64,000 bases of DNA. Source: Niabella sp. (GTDB taxonomy: Bacteria; Bacteroidota; Bacteroidia; Chitinophagales; Chitinophagaceae). The notes under the pieces were generated by a model. That model was not told the DNA's origin. It worked only from the letters and a program-made list of their open reading frames with translations, and did not search any database. Location of the stretch: assembly GCA_027493055.1 (NCBI GenBank), contig JAPUDO010000062.1, forward strand, positions 1 through 64,000, read 5' to 3'. The position numbers and the translations under genes are program-made. Positions 54,229 through 62,160 of this stretch are shown here, one piece after another; the first letter of the stretch is position 1; every line of letters starts with the position of its first letter.

Positions 54229-54236
54229 CTAATAAA

Positions 54237-55637
54237 ATGGCTACAATTACTAAAGAACCCATAGGCCAGCTACACGAAAAGATCAGTGTAAAGATCAACA
54301 AGGCCGATTATCTTCCCTCGTTTGAAAAATCTCTGAAAGAATACAGTAAAAAAGCAAGCATACAGGGCTTCAGACCGGGTAAAGTACCTGCCGGTTTAAT
54401 AAAGAAAATGTATGGTCCCTCTTTGTTTACAGATGAGGTATTGAAGTCAGTAGATAAAGAGCTGATCAACTACCTTCAGACCGAAAAAACAGAGATTTTT
54501 GCCCAGCCGCTTCCGGTAGAAACCGACCTTGCAAAGCTGGATGTAAACAATCCCGCTGATTATAGCTTCGATTTTGAAATTGGTCTAAAGCCAGAATTCA
54601 CTTTGGCAGACCTGGCAAAAGCTGATATTACCGGCTACAATATTGATATTACCGATGAAATGATCAATGAAGAAGTAGAACGGCTTCAAAACCGCTATGG
54701 TAATATGATTGACAAAGAAGCTGTGGATGGCGGCAATAACGTAATCAACCTGACTTTTACTGAGATTGACGCTGATGGCAACGTAGCAGAAGAGGGTGTG
54801 AAAAAAGACAATTCTTTGCTGTTGAGCTATTTTGCTGAAAAAGTTCAAAAAGAACTGAATGGTAAAAAAGCCGGCGACAGCATCCATATTACTTTAGGCG
54901 ATGCTTTTGAAGATAAAGAGCTGGAGTTTATTGCTTCAGACCTGGGGCTGAGCAAAGACAGCGAAGCCGACAAAAAGAAAACTTTTCAATTAGAGATCAC
55001 TAAAGTTTCGGAACTGGAAAAACGCGAGCTGAATGAAGAATTTTTCAACCAGCTTTACCCCGGAGGCGAAGTAAAAACAGAAGAGGAATTTCGCGCTAAA
55101 ATTAAAGATCAGATCTTTGAATATTGGGCGTCCCAAAGCCGCAACCAGGTACAGGACCAGGTTTTCCACCAATTAGTAGATAATACCACTATTGAGTTTC
55201 CAGAAGCTTTCCTTCGCAAATGGCTGGTAACCCAAAATGCAAATCCTGAAGCCGGTCAGCCAGCAAAAACCGAAGAACAGATCGACAGCGAAATGCCAAC
55301 CTTCCTCAACCAGTTAAAATGGACTTTGATATCAGAAAAGATAGTAAAAGACCAGAATATTGAGGTAACCCCGGATGAGCTGAGGGCTTTTGCCCAGGCA
55401 CAGTTGTTTAGTTATATGGGCGGCATGATGCCTGAGAGCGAAGAGCAGCCCTGGATAAGGGATTATATTGACAGGATGATGAAAGACCGCAAATATGTGG
55501 AAGATGCTTATGGCCGCATCCAGTCCCAAAAAGTATTTGAGTGGGCTGCCACACAAATTAAGCCTGCGGCCAAACAAATAAGCGCTGAAGACTTTACCAA
55601 AATGGTGAACGAGCACCAGCACACCCATCATCATTAA
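54237..55637 (+). CDS. tig: Trigger factor (ribosome-associated chaperone/PPIase)
   Basis: From the ATG at 54237 the product has 466 residues. The N-terminal ribosome-binding domain carries the signature GFRPGKVPAGLIKKMYG near 43-59, followed by the FKBP-like/linker region and a helical C-terminal substrate-binding domain that ends with His-rich NEHQHTHHH. The His-tail is common in Bacteroidota homologues. An in-frame upstream start (54171) would add 22 residues encoded by octamer repeats and is not credible. It is downstream of tRNA-Leu, without a terminator between them, and ends at a strong terminator (55660-55690). Confidence 0.92.
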   Translation: MATITKEPIGQLHEKISVKINKADYLPSFEKSLKEYSKKASIQGFRPGKVPAGLIKKMYGPSLFTDEVLKSVDKELINYLQTEKTEIFAQPLPVETDLAKLDVNNPADYSFDFEIGLKPEFTLADLAKADITGYNIDITDEMINEEVERLQNRYGNMIDKEAVDGGNNVINLTFTEIDADGNVAEEGVKKDNSLLLSYFAEKVQKELNGKKAGDSIHITLGDAFEDKELEFIASDLGLSKDSEADKKKTFQLEITKVSELEKRELNEEFFNQLYPGGEVKTEEEFRAKIKDQIFEYWASQSRNQVQDQVFHQLVDNTTIEFPEAFLRKWLVTQNANPEAGQPAKTEEQIDSEMPTFLNQLKWTLISEKIVKDQNIEVTPDELRAFAQAQLFSYMGGMMPESEEQPWIRDYIDRMMKDRKYVEDAYGRIQSQKVFEWAATQIKPAAKQISAEDFTKMVNEHQHTHHH

Positions 55638-55659
55638 CAAACAGATTAAAGAATATTTC

Positions 55660-55690
55660 AAAGACGCTATTTTTGATAGCGTCTTTTTTT
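55660..55690 (+). terminator. Intrinsic terminator after trigger factor
   Basis: AAAGACGCTAT pairs with ATAGCGTCTTT (11-bp stem, 5-nt loop), followed by T residues to 55690. It also lies just past the end of the minus-strand regulator gene. Confidence 0.9.
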
Positions 55691-55695
55691 GTGCG

Positions 55696-56448
55696 CTATC
55701 CTATGGTAAGCAGCGCTGAGCGTACCGTATTTCTTTTCTGACGTGATACAGGTATCATAACATTATTATTCATCAGCAAAAAGTAGCCATCGTTTTTTAT
55801 AAAGCTCTTTACGTATTTTTTATTCACCAGGTGCGACTGATGGCATCGCAGAAAACCGTAGCCGGACAATAATTCTTCATAATAAAGAATAGGAGAAGTG
55901 GATAAGATCTTTTCTTCATTTTCCAGGTAAAAGAAAGTGTAAGAATTCTCACTCTCGCAACGTATAATATCAGTTACAGGCACTAAGCGCATCTCTTTAA
56001 GAGAGGTGATGGCAATGCGGTGATCAGCTTTATCATTGTATTTCAAATAATGAAGCAGGTTCTGAAGATTTTGGTTTTCTGATTTTTGTTTTATTCTTTC
56101 TATAGCTTTATTTACAGCACTTTTCAGGTCATTAATGTCAATGGGTTTAAGCAGGTAATCAATTGCTGAAAACTTAATTGCCTGTATGCCATATTCACTG
56201 TAAGCTGTTACAAAAATTATTTCAAAATCAATCTTTTCAAATGCCCGCAACATTGCAAAACCATCCTTTCCCGGCATTTGTATATCCAGGAATATGAGTT
56301 GAGGGTGGTGTTTGTTAATGAGTGGTATGGCTTCATCGGCACTTTCCGCTGTGGCAACCACAAGAACTTCACTACAGTATTTTTGTATTAATTGCTGAAG
56401 ATTATTCCGGTTCAGCAATTCATCCTCTACAATAATTGCTTCAATCAT
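55696..56448 (-). CDS. LytTR-family response regulator
   Basis: The 250-residue product has a receiver domain with acidic pocket EDE at 8-10 and phospho-acceptor Asp55 (FLDIQMPG), and a C-terminal LytTR domain (about 140-245) with IIRCESENSYTFFYL and FLRCHQSHLVNKKYV. It overlaps the kinase gene by 8 bases, showing a translationally coupled pair. The two sit between trigger factor and clpP on the opposite strand. Target genes are unknown. Confidence 0.93.
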   Translation of the reverse strand: MIEAIIVEDELLNRNNLQQLIQKYCSEVLVVATAESADEAIPLINKHHPQLIFLDIQMPGKDGFAMLRAFEKIDFEIIFVTAYSEYGIQAIKFSAIDYLLKPIDINDLKSAVNKAIERIKQKSENQNLQNLLHYLKYNDKADHRIAITSLKEMRLVPVTDIIRCESENSYTFFYLENEEKILSTSPILYYEELLSGYGFLRCHQSHLVNKKYVKSFIKNDGYFLLMNNNVMIPVSRQKRNTVRSALLTIG

Positions 56449-58153
56449 TACGTAGCCAGTTAATAAAGGTCAGATAAAAAATGGTTCCTTTTTCATTACT
56501 GCTGATCTTCTGAATGATCTTTTTATGCTTTGCTGTAAGGTTGAACAGATCAATGCGCGCTTTGGTTAGCTTAATCCCCTGGCCGGTTTTAGGAGCATGA
56601 ATATCAAACCCCCTCCCATTATCCTCAATGGATATTTCCATGTTATCATTATCTCTGTTAATCTTCAATTTCATTTCAAAAGCTACATCGCCCTTTGGCC
56701 CATGCTTTATTGCATTTTCTATTACGGGCTGAAATAATAAAGGCAGCATTTCAATCTCCAGTAAATTAATAATATCCTGCACCTCTACAATATAATTAAA
56801 ATCTTTTCTTAGTTGCTCAAGTTTAATATAGTGCTCTATATTGCTCATTTCTTCCTGCAATGTGATCGTATTTCTTTCGGTGCTGGTTAGCGTGTTCCGG
56901 AGCAGCTTACCAAACCCTGAAAGATAGTGATTGGCATTTTCGATTTGCCCGTTGTTCAAAAGTCCCTGTATGGATCCCAGGGCATTGAATACAAAATGTG
57001 GGTTCAGTTGTGCTGAAAGGGCTTTCATTTTATTTATCTGTTCAGCCTGCAATCTTTTTCTTCTGATGTTTTTGAAGAATAAATATAGCAGCAATACGAT
57101 CAAAAGCAAAACGAAAACAATGGCCGCTTTGAACCAGGCTGATTGATACCAGTTAGCCGGGACGTAAAATTGATAAGGGTAAACATATTGCGGCTTATCG
57201 GTATAACGCACTTCCAGCCGGTATTGATCACCGGCTTTTAGATCGTAGGCATAAATAATGTTATCAGATTTTTTCCATTGCGAAGCTTTGCCGTTTGTAA
57301 GCAGCCGGTATTCAAAAGCCGTGTCATTGGCAATATCCGTTCTTGGCCGGAAGAAAAGTGCCAGTTTGCTATCTTCAAAAACCTTATCATTTTGCCTTAC
57401 ACTACTGCCGGGCCAGTATCGGTAAAACGATTGATCTCTCGTAAGATAATGTTTATACGCTTCCTGGATAAACTTTTCAACGGGAAATTCTTCATCTTGA
57501 TTGTGAAAGCTGCCCATATAACAAGGAGGAGACAAAAGCGGGTCTTTTTTAACAAAGCCAAGATTTAAAAATGGAATGGACTTTCCTTTTCGGAAAGAAA
57601 CCAACAAGCTGTCGCCATTTGATATATTTGTGTTATAGTAAAGAAGATTCCCTTTCCGGTAAAAGACCTTGCCTTCCCTTTCTTTTTTGTTAATCTGAAC
57701 GTTGAATGTATCTATATAGCTGGACGTATCAAAATAACTGGCAGTGTTTAAAACAGGTTTCCAGTCGTTTTCAGGAACTGAGTTTTTGGTAACACGGTAT
57801 TCTAAAGTAGCCAGGTTAAAATAAGATGCATCTACGGGTAAAGCATCCCTATACCTGCTGTTGGATCTGAAGCCGCCTCCATTTTGCATCAGCTCACTTA
57901 TCCTGTAAAGAGAAATTCTCAATTCAGGACCATAAATGAAATAGCGAAAGTCAGGAAAAGGCATCCGTACATCATAAGGCTGCGATTTCACCTCTTCATC
58001 CTCAACACTTATATAATTATTATCAGAAAAAAATATTATCGAATCTGTAGAAAACGCTGATCGCATATAATAAGAGGGCTGGGCACAGGCGCTTCCCAAA
58101 AATTGACTTAAACATATTAATAGTACTACAGCTTTTGTGTAAATATGACTCAT
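56441..58153 (-). CDS. Sensor histidine kinase with extracytoplasmic domain (LytS-type)
   Basis: The 570-residue product has a signal peptide (ending SACAQ), an extracytoplasmic sensor of about 300 residues with Tyr/Asp-rich short repeats, a single membrane span (about 340-362), a short coiled linker, and a PF06580 His kinase core with NPHFVFNALG near 385 and ENAIKHG near 479, followed by GQGIKLTKARIDL. It partners with the response regulator encoded in the 8-base overlap. The large sensor resembles the Y_Y_Y/beta-sandwich type region seen in Bacteroidota sensors but I cannot fix its ligand. Confidence 0.9.
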   Translation of the reverse strand: MSHIYTKAVVLLICLSQFLGSACAQPSYYMRSAFSTDSIIFFSDNNYISVEDEEVKSQPYDVRMPFPDFRYFIYGPELRISLYRISELMQNGGGFRSNSRYRDALPVDASYFNLATLEYRVTKNSVPENDWKPVLNTASYFDTSSYIDTFNVQINKKEREGKVFYRKGNLLYYNTNISNGDSLLVSFRKGKSIPFLNLGFVKKDPLLSPPCYMGSFHNQDEEFPVEKFIQEAYKHYLTRDQSFYRYWPGSSVRQNDKVFEDSKLALFFRPRTDIANDTAFEYRLLTNGKASQWKKSDNIIYAYDLKAGDQYRLEVRYTDKPQYVYPYQFYVPANWYQSAWFKAAIVFVLLLIVLLLYLFFKNIRRKRLQAEQINKMKALSAQLNPHFVFNALGSIQGLLNNGQIENANHYLSGFGKLLRNTLTSTERNTITLQEEMSNIEHYIKLEQLRKDFNYIVEVQDIINLLEIEMLPLLFQPVIENAIKHGPKGDVAFEMKLKINRDNDNMEISIEDNGRGFDIHAPKTGQGIKLTKARIDLFNLTAKHKKIIQKISSNEKGTIFYLTFINWLRND

Positions 58154-58325
58154 TTTAATAATTTAGAGTACAAATGTCCCTCCCCAATATTAATCAAAAA
58201 GCCTGTTTCCTGAATTTGCGCGGGCCCATCCTGAATTTGGGAAATTTACTTTCTGAACAATCCCTGCCCAAATGACCACAAAAAAATAAACAGAATCCGC
58301 CAACCTGTCACCCTTTTTTATGTTT

Positions 58326-58354
58326 TTGTAAATGGACAGAAATTTGTACGTTTA
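58326..58354 (+). promoter_or_regulatory. Promoter for clpP1
   Basis: TTG at 58326-58328 and TACGTTTA at 58347-58354 are separated by 18 bases. The -7 box differs from TAnnTTTG in its last base. The clpP1 ATG is 21 bases downstream. Confidence 0.6.
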
Positions 58355-58375
58355 CCCCAATATCAATTTTATTAT

Positions 58376-59059
58376 ATGACATATAATTCCGAATTTGAAA
58401 AATATGCCGTAAAGCACATGGGTATTTCAAGCAATACCCTTAATAGTTACGGCAACCACCTGGTAACGGCGCTTACACCCAATATTATAGAAGAGCGTCC
58501 TATGAACGTAGCTGTAATGGACGTGTATAGCCGCCTGATGATGGACCGCATCATCTTCCTGGGTTATCCCGTAACGGATGAAGTGGCCAATATTATTACC
58601 GCACAGTTGCTTTTCTTAGACAGTACTGACCGCCAGCGCGATATCAATATGTACATCAATAGTCCCGGAGGCAGTGTGTATGCAGGATTGGGCGTTTACG
58701 ATACCATGCAGTATGTAAGCCCTGACATTGCTACCATTTGTATTGGTATGGCGGCTTCTATGGCCTGTGTGCTGCTGGCAGCCGGAACCAACGGTAAACG
58801 CGCTGCTTTAAAGCATTCGCGCATTATGATGCACCAGCCAAGCGGTGCCATAGGCGGACAGGCAAGCGATATAGAAATTACCGTAAACGAGATCCGGAAA
58901 TTAAAAACCGATTTATACGAAATTGTAAACGAGCATACAGGTACTCCTATTGAGCAAATAGAAAGGGACTTTGAACGCGATAAATGGATGACTGCGCCGG
59001 AAGCAAAAGAGTATGGCATTGTAGATGAAGTAGTTTTGCTGAGCAAAAAGAAGGGCTAA
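58376..59059 (+). CDS. clpP: ATP-dependent Clp protease proteolytic subunit ClpP (first copy)
   Basis: The 227-residue product has the ClpP core: INSPGGSVYAGLGVYDTM, IGMAASMACVLLAAGTNG with the nucleophile Ser, RIMMHQPSGAIGG with the catalytic His, and ERDKWMTAPEAKEYGIVDEVV with the Asp. All three catalytic residues are present. A second divergent ClpP is encoded 74 bases downstream, suggesting hetero-oligomeric tetradecamers. No propeptide-specific site is clear. Confidence 0.95.
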   Translation: MTYNSEFEKYAVKHMGISSNTLNSYGNHLVTALTPNIIEERPMNVAVMDVYSRLMMDRIIFLGYPVTDEVANIITAQLLFLDSTDRQRDINMYINSPGGSVYAGLGVYDTMQYVSPDIATICIGMAASMACVLLAAGTNGKRAALKHSRIMMHQPSGAIGGQASDIEITVNEIRKLKTDLYEIVNEHTGTPIEQIERDFERDKWMTAPEAKEYGIVDEVVLLSKKKG

Positions 59060-59133
59060 GGCAAAATGCTTTACGCCTCCCTCCGGCCTTTAGCTTTGGG
59101 CAAACCAAACTTCAAAAATTTAATCAAAATAAA

Positions 59134-59787
59134 ATGAACTTCTCAAAAATATACAACAACAAGTGGCAAAGCCCTATCGTAAATGATGATGAGGGTGATG
59201 ATGAAGCTAAAGAACCACAGGATAAGCGCGATGAGCTGATGATGCTCAATAAGCGCCTGGAGAAAATGTTCTTTGAAAAACGCACCGTTTATTTATGGGG
59301 TGTGGTAGATGATAAAAGCGCCCGCGAAGTTACCACCAAGCTCTTATTATTAGAAGCTGACAAACCCGGCGAACCCATCCGGTTTTACATTAACAGTCCG
59401 GGTGGCGTGGTTACCAGCGGTATGGTTATTTATGATACCATGAAAATGATCAGCAGTCCGGTGCATACCATTTGTATGGGGCTGGCCGCATCAATGGGCA
59501 GCATCTTATTAAGCGGCGGAGAAAAAGGGCACCGGTATATTTATCCGCACGGAGAAGTAATGATCCACCAGCCTTCCCTTGGCGGGTTTATACGCGGCGT
59601 AAGCTCTGATCTTGAAATCCAGGCCCGGCAAACCCAGCGGGTAAAACATATAGGCGCTAAAATACTGGCAGAGAACTGTGGTAAGACCATTGATGATATT
59701 ATGCGCGACTTTGACCGTGATTACTGGATGGACGCCGAAGAAGCTATTAAATACGGAATAGCAGATAAAGTTGTAGAAAAATTATAA
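59134..59787 (+). CDS. clpP: ATP-dependent Clp protease proteolytic subunit ClpP (second copy)
   Basis: The 217-residue product has the ClpP motifs INSPGGVVTSGMVIYDTM, MGLAASMGSILLSGG (nucleophile Ser), GEVMIHQPSLGGFIRG (catalytic His) and RDFDRDYWMDAEEAIKYGIADKV (Asp). It differs from the first copy in many positions around the active site and head domain. The N-terminal 45 residues are acidic (DDEGDDEAKEPQDKRDE), perhaps a processed propeptide. It is followed by a terminator overlapping the clpX promoter. The usual role is proteolysis with ClpX. Confidence 0.95.
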   Translation: MNFSKIYNNKWQSPIVNDDEGDDEAKEPQDKRDELMMLNKRLEKMFFEKRTVYLWGVVDDKSAREVTTKLLLLEADKPGEPIRFYINSPGGVVTSGMVIYDTMKMISSPVHTICMGLAASMGSILLSGGEKGHRYIYPHGEVMIHQPSLGGFIRGVSSDLEIQARQTQRVKHIGAKILAENCGKTIDDIMRDFDRDYWMDAEEAIKYGIADKVVEKL

Positions 59788-59890
59788 ATTCAAGAATAAA
59801 GGAACAAGCATACACTCTTATATAACAAGTTCATTTTCATCTGTTTAAAAAAACAAGATCAAAGTAGTTGCATTTTATACTATACTTCTT

Positions 59891-59922
59891 AAAAAAGCCA
59901 CTTGTTAAGAGTGGTTTTTTTT
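59891..59922 (+). terminator. Terminator after clpP2, overlapping the clpX promoter
   Basis: The 5' arm AAAAAAGCCACT (59891-59902) pairs with AGTGGTTTTTTTT around a 7-nt loop (one G-T pair) and ends in a T-run. The -33 TTG of the clpX promoter (59902-59904) lies at the base of the loop and the -7 box begins in the T-run end. Confidence 0.8.
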
Positions 59923-59929
59923 AACTTTG
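59902..59929 (+). promoter_or_regulatory. Promoter for clpX, embedded in the clpP2 terminator
   Basis: TTG at 59902-59904 and TAACTTTG at 59922-59929 are 17 bases apart. The clpX ATG is at 59940, so transcription would begin only a few bases before the start codon. The promoter overlaps the stem-loop of the preceding terminator. Confidence 0.75.
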
Positions 59930-59939
59930 CAAACATATT

Positions 59940-61208
59940 ATGAAGGAAAAAATATCAGGATCTGTTCTACATTGTTCATTTTGTGGCCGTAGCCGTGAAG
60001 AAGTAGAAATACTTATAGCAGGGCAGGATGGCCATATCTGCGAAAACTGTGTAGAGCATGCCCAGGAAATTATAGACCAGGAATTACATCTCAGGGAAAG
60101 CAGTTCCGGTAAAGTGCAGGGCAGCTTTTCACTCAATGTGAAAAAACCGATGGAAATCAAGGCCTTTCTTGATGATTATGTTATCGGGCAGGATGATGCC
60201 AAGAAAGTATTAGCTGTTGCCGTGTACAATCACTACAAAAGATTAAAGCAAAAAAGCGGCCGTGAAATAGATCCTCATAACGAAATAGAGATAGAAAAGA
60301 GTAATATTGTTATGGTAGGTGAAACCGGCACAGGAAAAACACTTTTAGCCCGTAGCATTGCCAAAACTTTAAATGTTCCTTTTGCCATTGTTGATGCTAC
60401 AGTATTTACAGAGGCCGGTTATGTAGGTGAAGATGTGGAAAGTATCCTTACCCGTCTTTTGCAGGTTTGTAATTACGATGTAGAAGCAGCTGAGCGCGGT
60501 ATTGTTTATATTGACGAAATAGATAAAGTAGCCCGTAAAAGCGATAACCCGAGCATTACCAGGGATGTAAGCGGAGAAGGGGTTCAGCAGGGTTTGCTGA
60601 AATTGCTGGAAGGCACTGACGTATTGGTACCGCCGCAGGGAGGCAGAAAACACCCCGACCAGAAGCTGGTAAAAATAAACACGCAAAACATTTTATTTAT
60701 CTGCGGTGGTGCATTTGACGGAGTAGATAAAATTATCGGCCGCAGGGTACAAACCAATACCATTGGCTTCAACGTTGATAAGGCCCAGCAGGAAGATATG
60801 AAAAAGAACCTGCTGAAGTTTGTGAATGCCCAGGACCTGAAAGCTTTTGGCCTTATTCCGGAGCTGCTGGGAAGGCTGCCGGTGGTAACACATCTTGAGC
60901 CCCTGGATGCGGCTACACTGCGCGATATTCTTACAGAACCAAAGAATGCTTTAATAAAGCAATATAAAAAACTGTTTGAGCTGGAAGGTATAGAATTAAA
61001 AGTGGAGAAAGAGGTATATGATTACATGGTGCAAAAAGCAATGGAATACAAACTGGGCGCAAGAGGCCTGCGCAGCATCTGCGAAAGTATCTTGACCGAT
61101 GCCATGTATGAGCTGCCCTCATCTAAAGAAAAAACCTTTACGCTTACCAAAGATTACGCAGAACGTAAGTTCAGCAAAAGCAAAATGGGATTAGTAAAAG
61201 CAGCGTAG
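59940..61208 (+). CDS. clpX: ClpX ATP-dependent unfoldase
   Basis: The 422-residue AAA+ unfoldase feeds ClpP. The N-terminal zinc-binding domain is CSFCGR...CENC, then GETGTGKT (Walker A near 122-129), [10 protein letters not shown] (Walker B), [32 protein letters not shown] pore/IGF region (here [13 protein letters not shown] and IGFNV), and [21 protein letters not shown] at the C-terminal sensor-2. It is the last of the trigger factor-clpP1-clpP2-clpX group, though the LytS/LytTR pair breaks the run. Its promoter sits in the preceding terminator. Confidence 0.96.
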   Translation: MKEKISGSVLHCSFCGRSREEVEILIAGQDGHICENCVEHAQEIIDQELHLRESSSGKVQGSFSLNVKKPMEIKAFLDDYVIGQDDAKKVLAVAVYNHYKRLKQKSGREIDPHNEIEIEKSNIVMVGETGTGKTLLARSIAKTLNVPFAIVDATVFTEAGYVGEDVESILTRLLQVCNYDVEAAERGIVYIDEIDKVARKSDNPSITRDVSGEGVQQGLLKLLEGTDVLVPPQGGRKHPDQKLVKINTQNILFICGGAFDGVDKIIGRRVQTNTIGFNVDKAQQEDMKKNLLKFVNAQDLKAFGLIPELLGRLPVVTHLEPLDAATLRDILTEPKNALIKQYKKLFELEGIELKVEKEVYDYMVQKAMEYKLGARGLRSICESILTDAMYELPSSKEKTFTLTKDYAERKFSKSKMGLVKAA

Positions 61209-61223
61209 TTTAGAGTCAGAAAA

Positions 61224-61298
61224 GTCCGGAGACCGGAAGTCCGGGGTCAGAAGACCTAACAAGTAACAATCCAGTAACCAGTATCCAGTAACCAGCAT
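61224..61298. repeat. Heptamer arrays downstream of clpX
   Basis: A G/C-rich part (GTCCGGA, GACCGGA then CCGGAAGTCCGGGGTC) shares a 16-base stretch with the array at 24471-24502, and an A-rich part has four consecutive 7-mers CCAGTAA, CCAGTAT, CCAGTAA, CCAGCAT at 61271-61298. This is a third dispersed site of the same repeat style. Confidence 0.75.
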
Positions 61299-61328
61299 TT
61301 ATGAACTATTAACCATCAATTAAAAAAC

Positions 61329-61475
61329 ATGAATGAATTAGTAGAAAAATTAAAAGCAGAAGCAGGCCTTACCGACGAGCAGGCTGCTAAGGCTTTGGAA
61401 GCCATTAAAAATTATGTAGTGGAAAAGTTCCCCATGCTGGAGGGGGCTGTAGGCAACCTGTTTGGTCATTCATAA
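61329..61475 (+). CDS. 48-residue helical small protein
   Basis: The open frame MNELVEKLKAEAGLTDEQAA...NLFGHS encodes 48 residues, with an acidic-amphipathic helix (LVEKLKAEAGLTDEQAAKALEAIKNYVVEKF) and a Gly-containing end. It reads as a real small protein because codon use matches the region and the translated sequence is compact and hydrophobic-patterned. Similar small proteins are annotated as hypothetical in Bacteroidota. It lies between the clpX repeat and the next gene. Function unknown. Confidence 0.65.
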   Translation: MNELVEKLKAEAGLTDEQAAKALEAIKNYVVEKFPMLEGAVGNLFGHS

Positions 61476-61500
61476 TTTTGAAAGATTGTCTTACTTTTAT

Positions 61501-61528
61501 AAAGCAAGCCCCACACGCTTGCTTTTTT
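61501..61528 (+). terminator. Strong terminator-like hairpin before the split YdeI gene
   Basis: AAAGCAAGC pairs with GCTTGCTTT (9-bp stem, 7-nt loop) and is followed by T residues to 61528. It ends 10 bases before the next ATG (61539), so it either terminates the small-protein transcript or lies in the leader of the following gene. Confidence 0.8.
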
Positions 61529-61538
61529 AGTGGAAATT

Positions 61539-61892
61539 ATGGCCATTAGCAATTTTAAGCTTGACGAATATATTGCAAAGTCGCAACCCTTTGCGCAACC
61601 GGTTTTGCTGCATCTCAGGAAAATAGTGCATAACGCCTGCCCCCAGGTTGTGGAAGAAATAAAATGGAGCTTCCCCAACTTTAGCTATAAAGAAAAAATC
61701 ATATGCAGCATGGCGGCTTTTAAGGAGCACTGTTCCTTTGGTTTCTGGCAGGAAGCATTGATGAAAACAATGGAACCCTATCGGAATAAAAATACAGGTG
61801 AAAAAAAAGGAATGGGTAGCTTTGGGAGGATCACTTCAGTAAAAGAGTTGCCAACAGAAAAGAGCTTATCACATGCATCAAAGAAGCAATGA
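61539..61892 (+). CDS. YdeI/OmdA-like protein, N-terminal (DUF1801) half
   Basis: From the ATG at 61539 this gives 117 residues that match the DUF1801 half of YdeI/OmdA-like proteins (FKLDEYIAKSQPFAQPVLLHLRKIVHNACPQV, EEIKWSFPNF, HCSFGFWQEALM, GSFGRITSVKELP). The frame then ends with the unrelated tail SLSHASKKQ and a stop that overlaps the next ATG. Adding one A in the run 61858-61861 restores the frame and yields KELITCIKEAMNLIDEG, the expected continuation. A GTG start at 61530 would add three residues. Confidence 0.8.
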   Translation: MAISNFKLDEYIAKSQPFAQPVLLHLRKIVHNACPQVVEEIKWSFPNFSYKEKIICSMAAFKEHCSFGFWQEALMKTMEPYRNKNTGEKKGMGSFGRITSVKELPTEKSLSHASKKQ

Positions 61893-62158
61893 ACTTAATA
61901 GATGAAGGCTATGTGCTAAAGAAAAGGCCTCCCAAAAAGTCAGCAGAGCTGCCCGTACCCGAAGCCCTGCAAAAAGCGCTTACAAAAAATAAACAGGCAA
62001 AAGTGGCATTCGCAAAGTTGCCGCCCTCCCATCGCAAAGAATATATACAATGGATCAACGAAGCCAAAACAGAAACCACGCGCGATAAAAGAATAGCCAC
62101 AACTATAGAGTGGATAACAGCAGGAAAAAGCAGGAATTGGAAATATGAAAAGAAATAA
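61889..62158 (+). CDS. YdeI/OmdA-like protein, C-terminal half
   Basis: This 89-residue frame (from the ATG at 61889) continues the family: LNEEG-like NLIDEGYVLKK, then ELPVPEALQKALTKNKQAKVAFAKLPPSHRKEYIQWINEAKTETTRDKRIATTIEWITAGKSRNWKYEKK, matching the OmdA/YdeI C-terminal domain. It is in a different frame from the upstream half, and its ATG overlaps the upstream TGA. Either the two halves are translated separately (coupled by the overlap) or a one-base deletion has broken the gene. Confidence 0.8.
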   Translation: MNLIDEGYVLKKRPPKKSAELPVPEALQKALTKNKQAKVAFAKLPPSHRKEYIQWINEAKTETTRDKRIATTIEWITAGKSRNWKYEKK

Positions 62159-62160
62159 TA

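Noticed and set aside
54171..54236. Upstream in-frame start of trigger factor
   Set aside because: The extra 22 residues are encoded by octamer repeat DNA and precede the conserved MATITKE start, so the ATG at 54237 is used.
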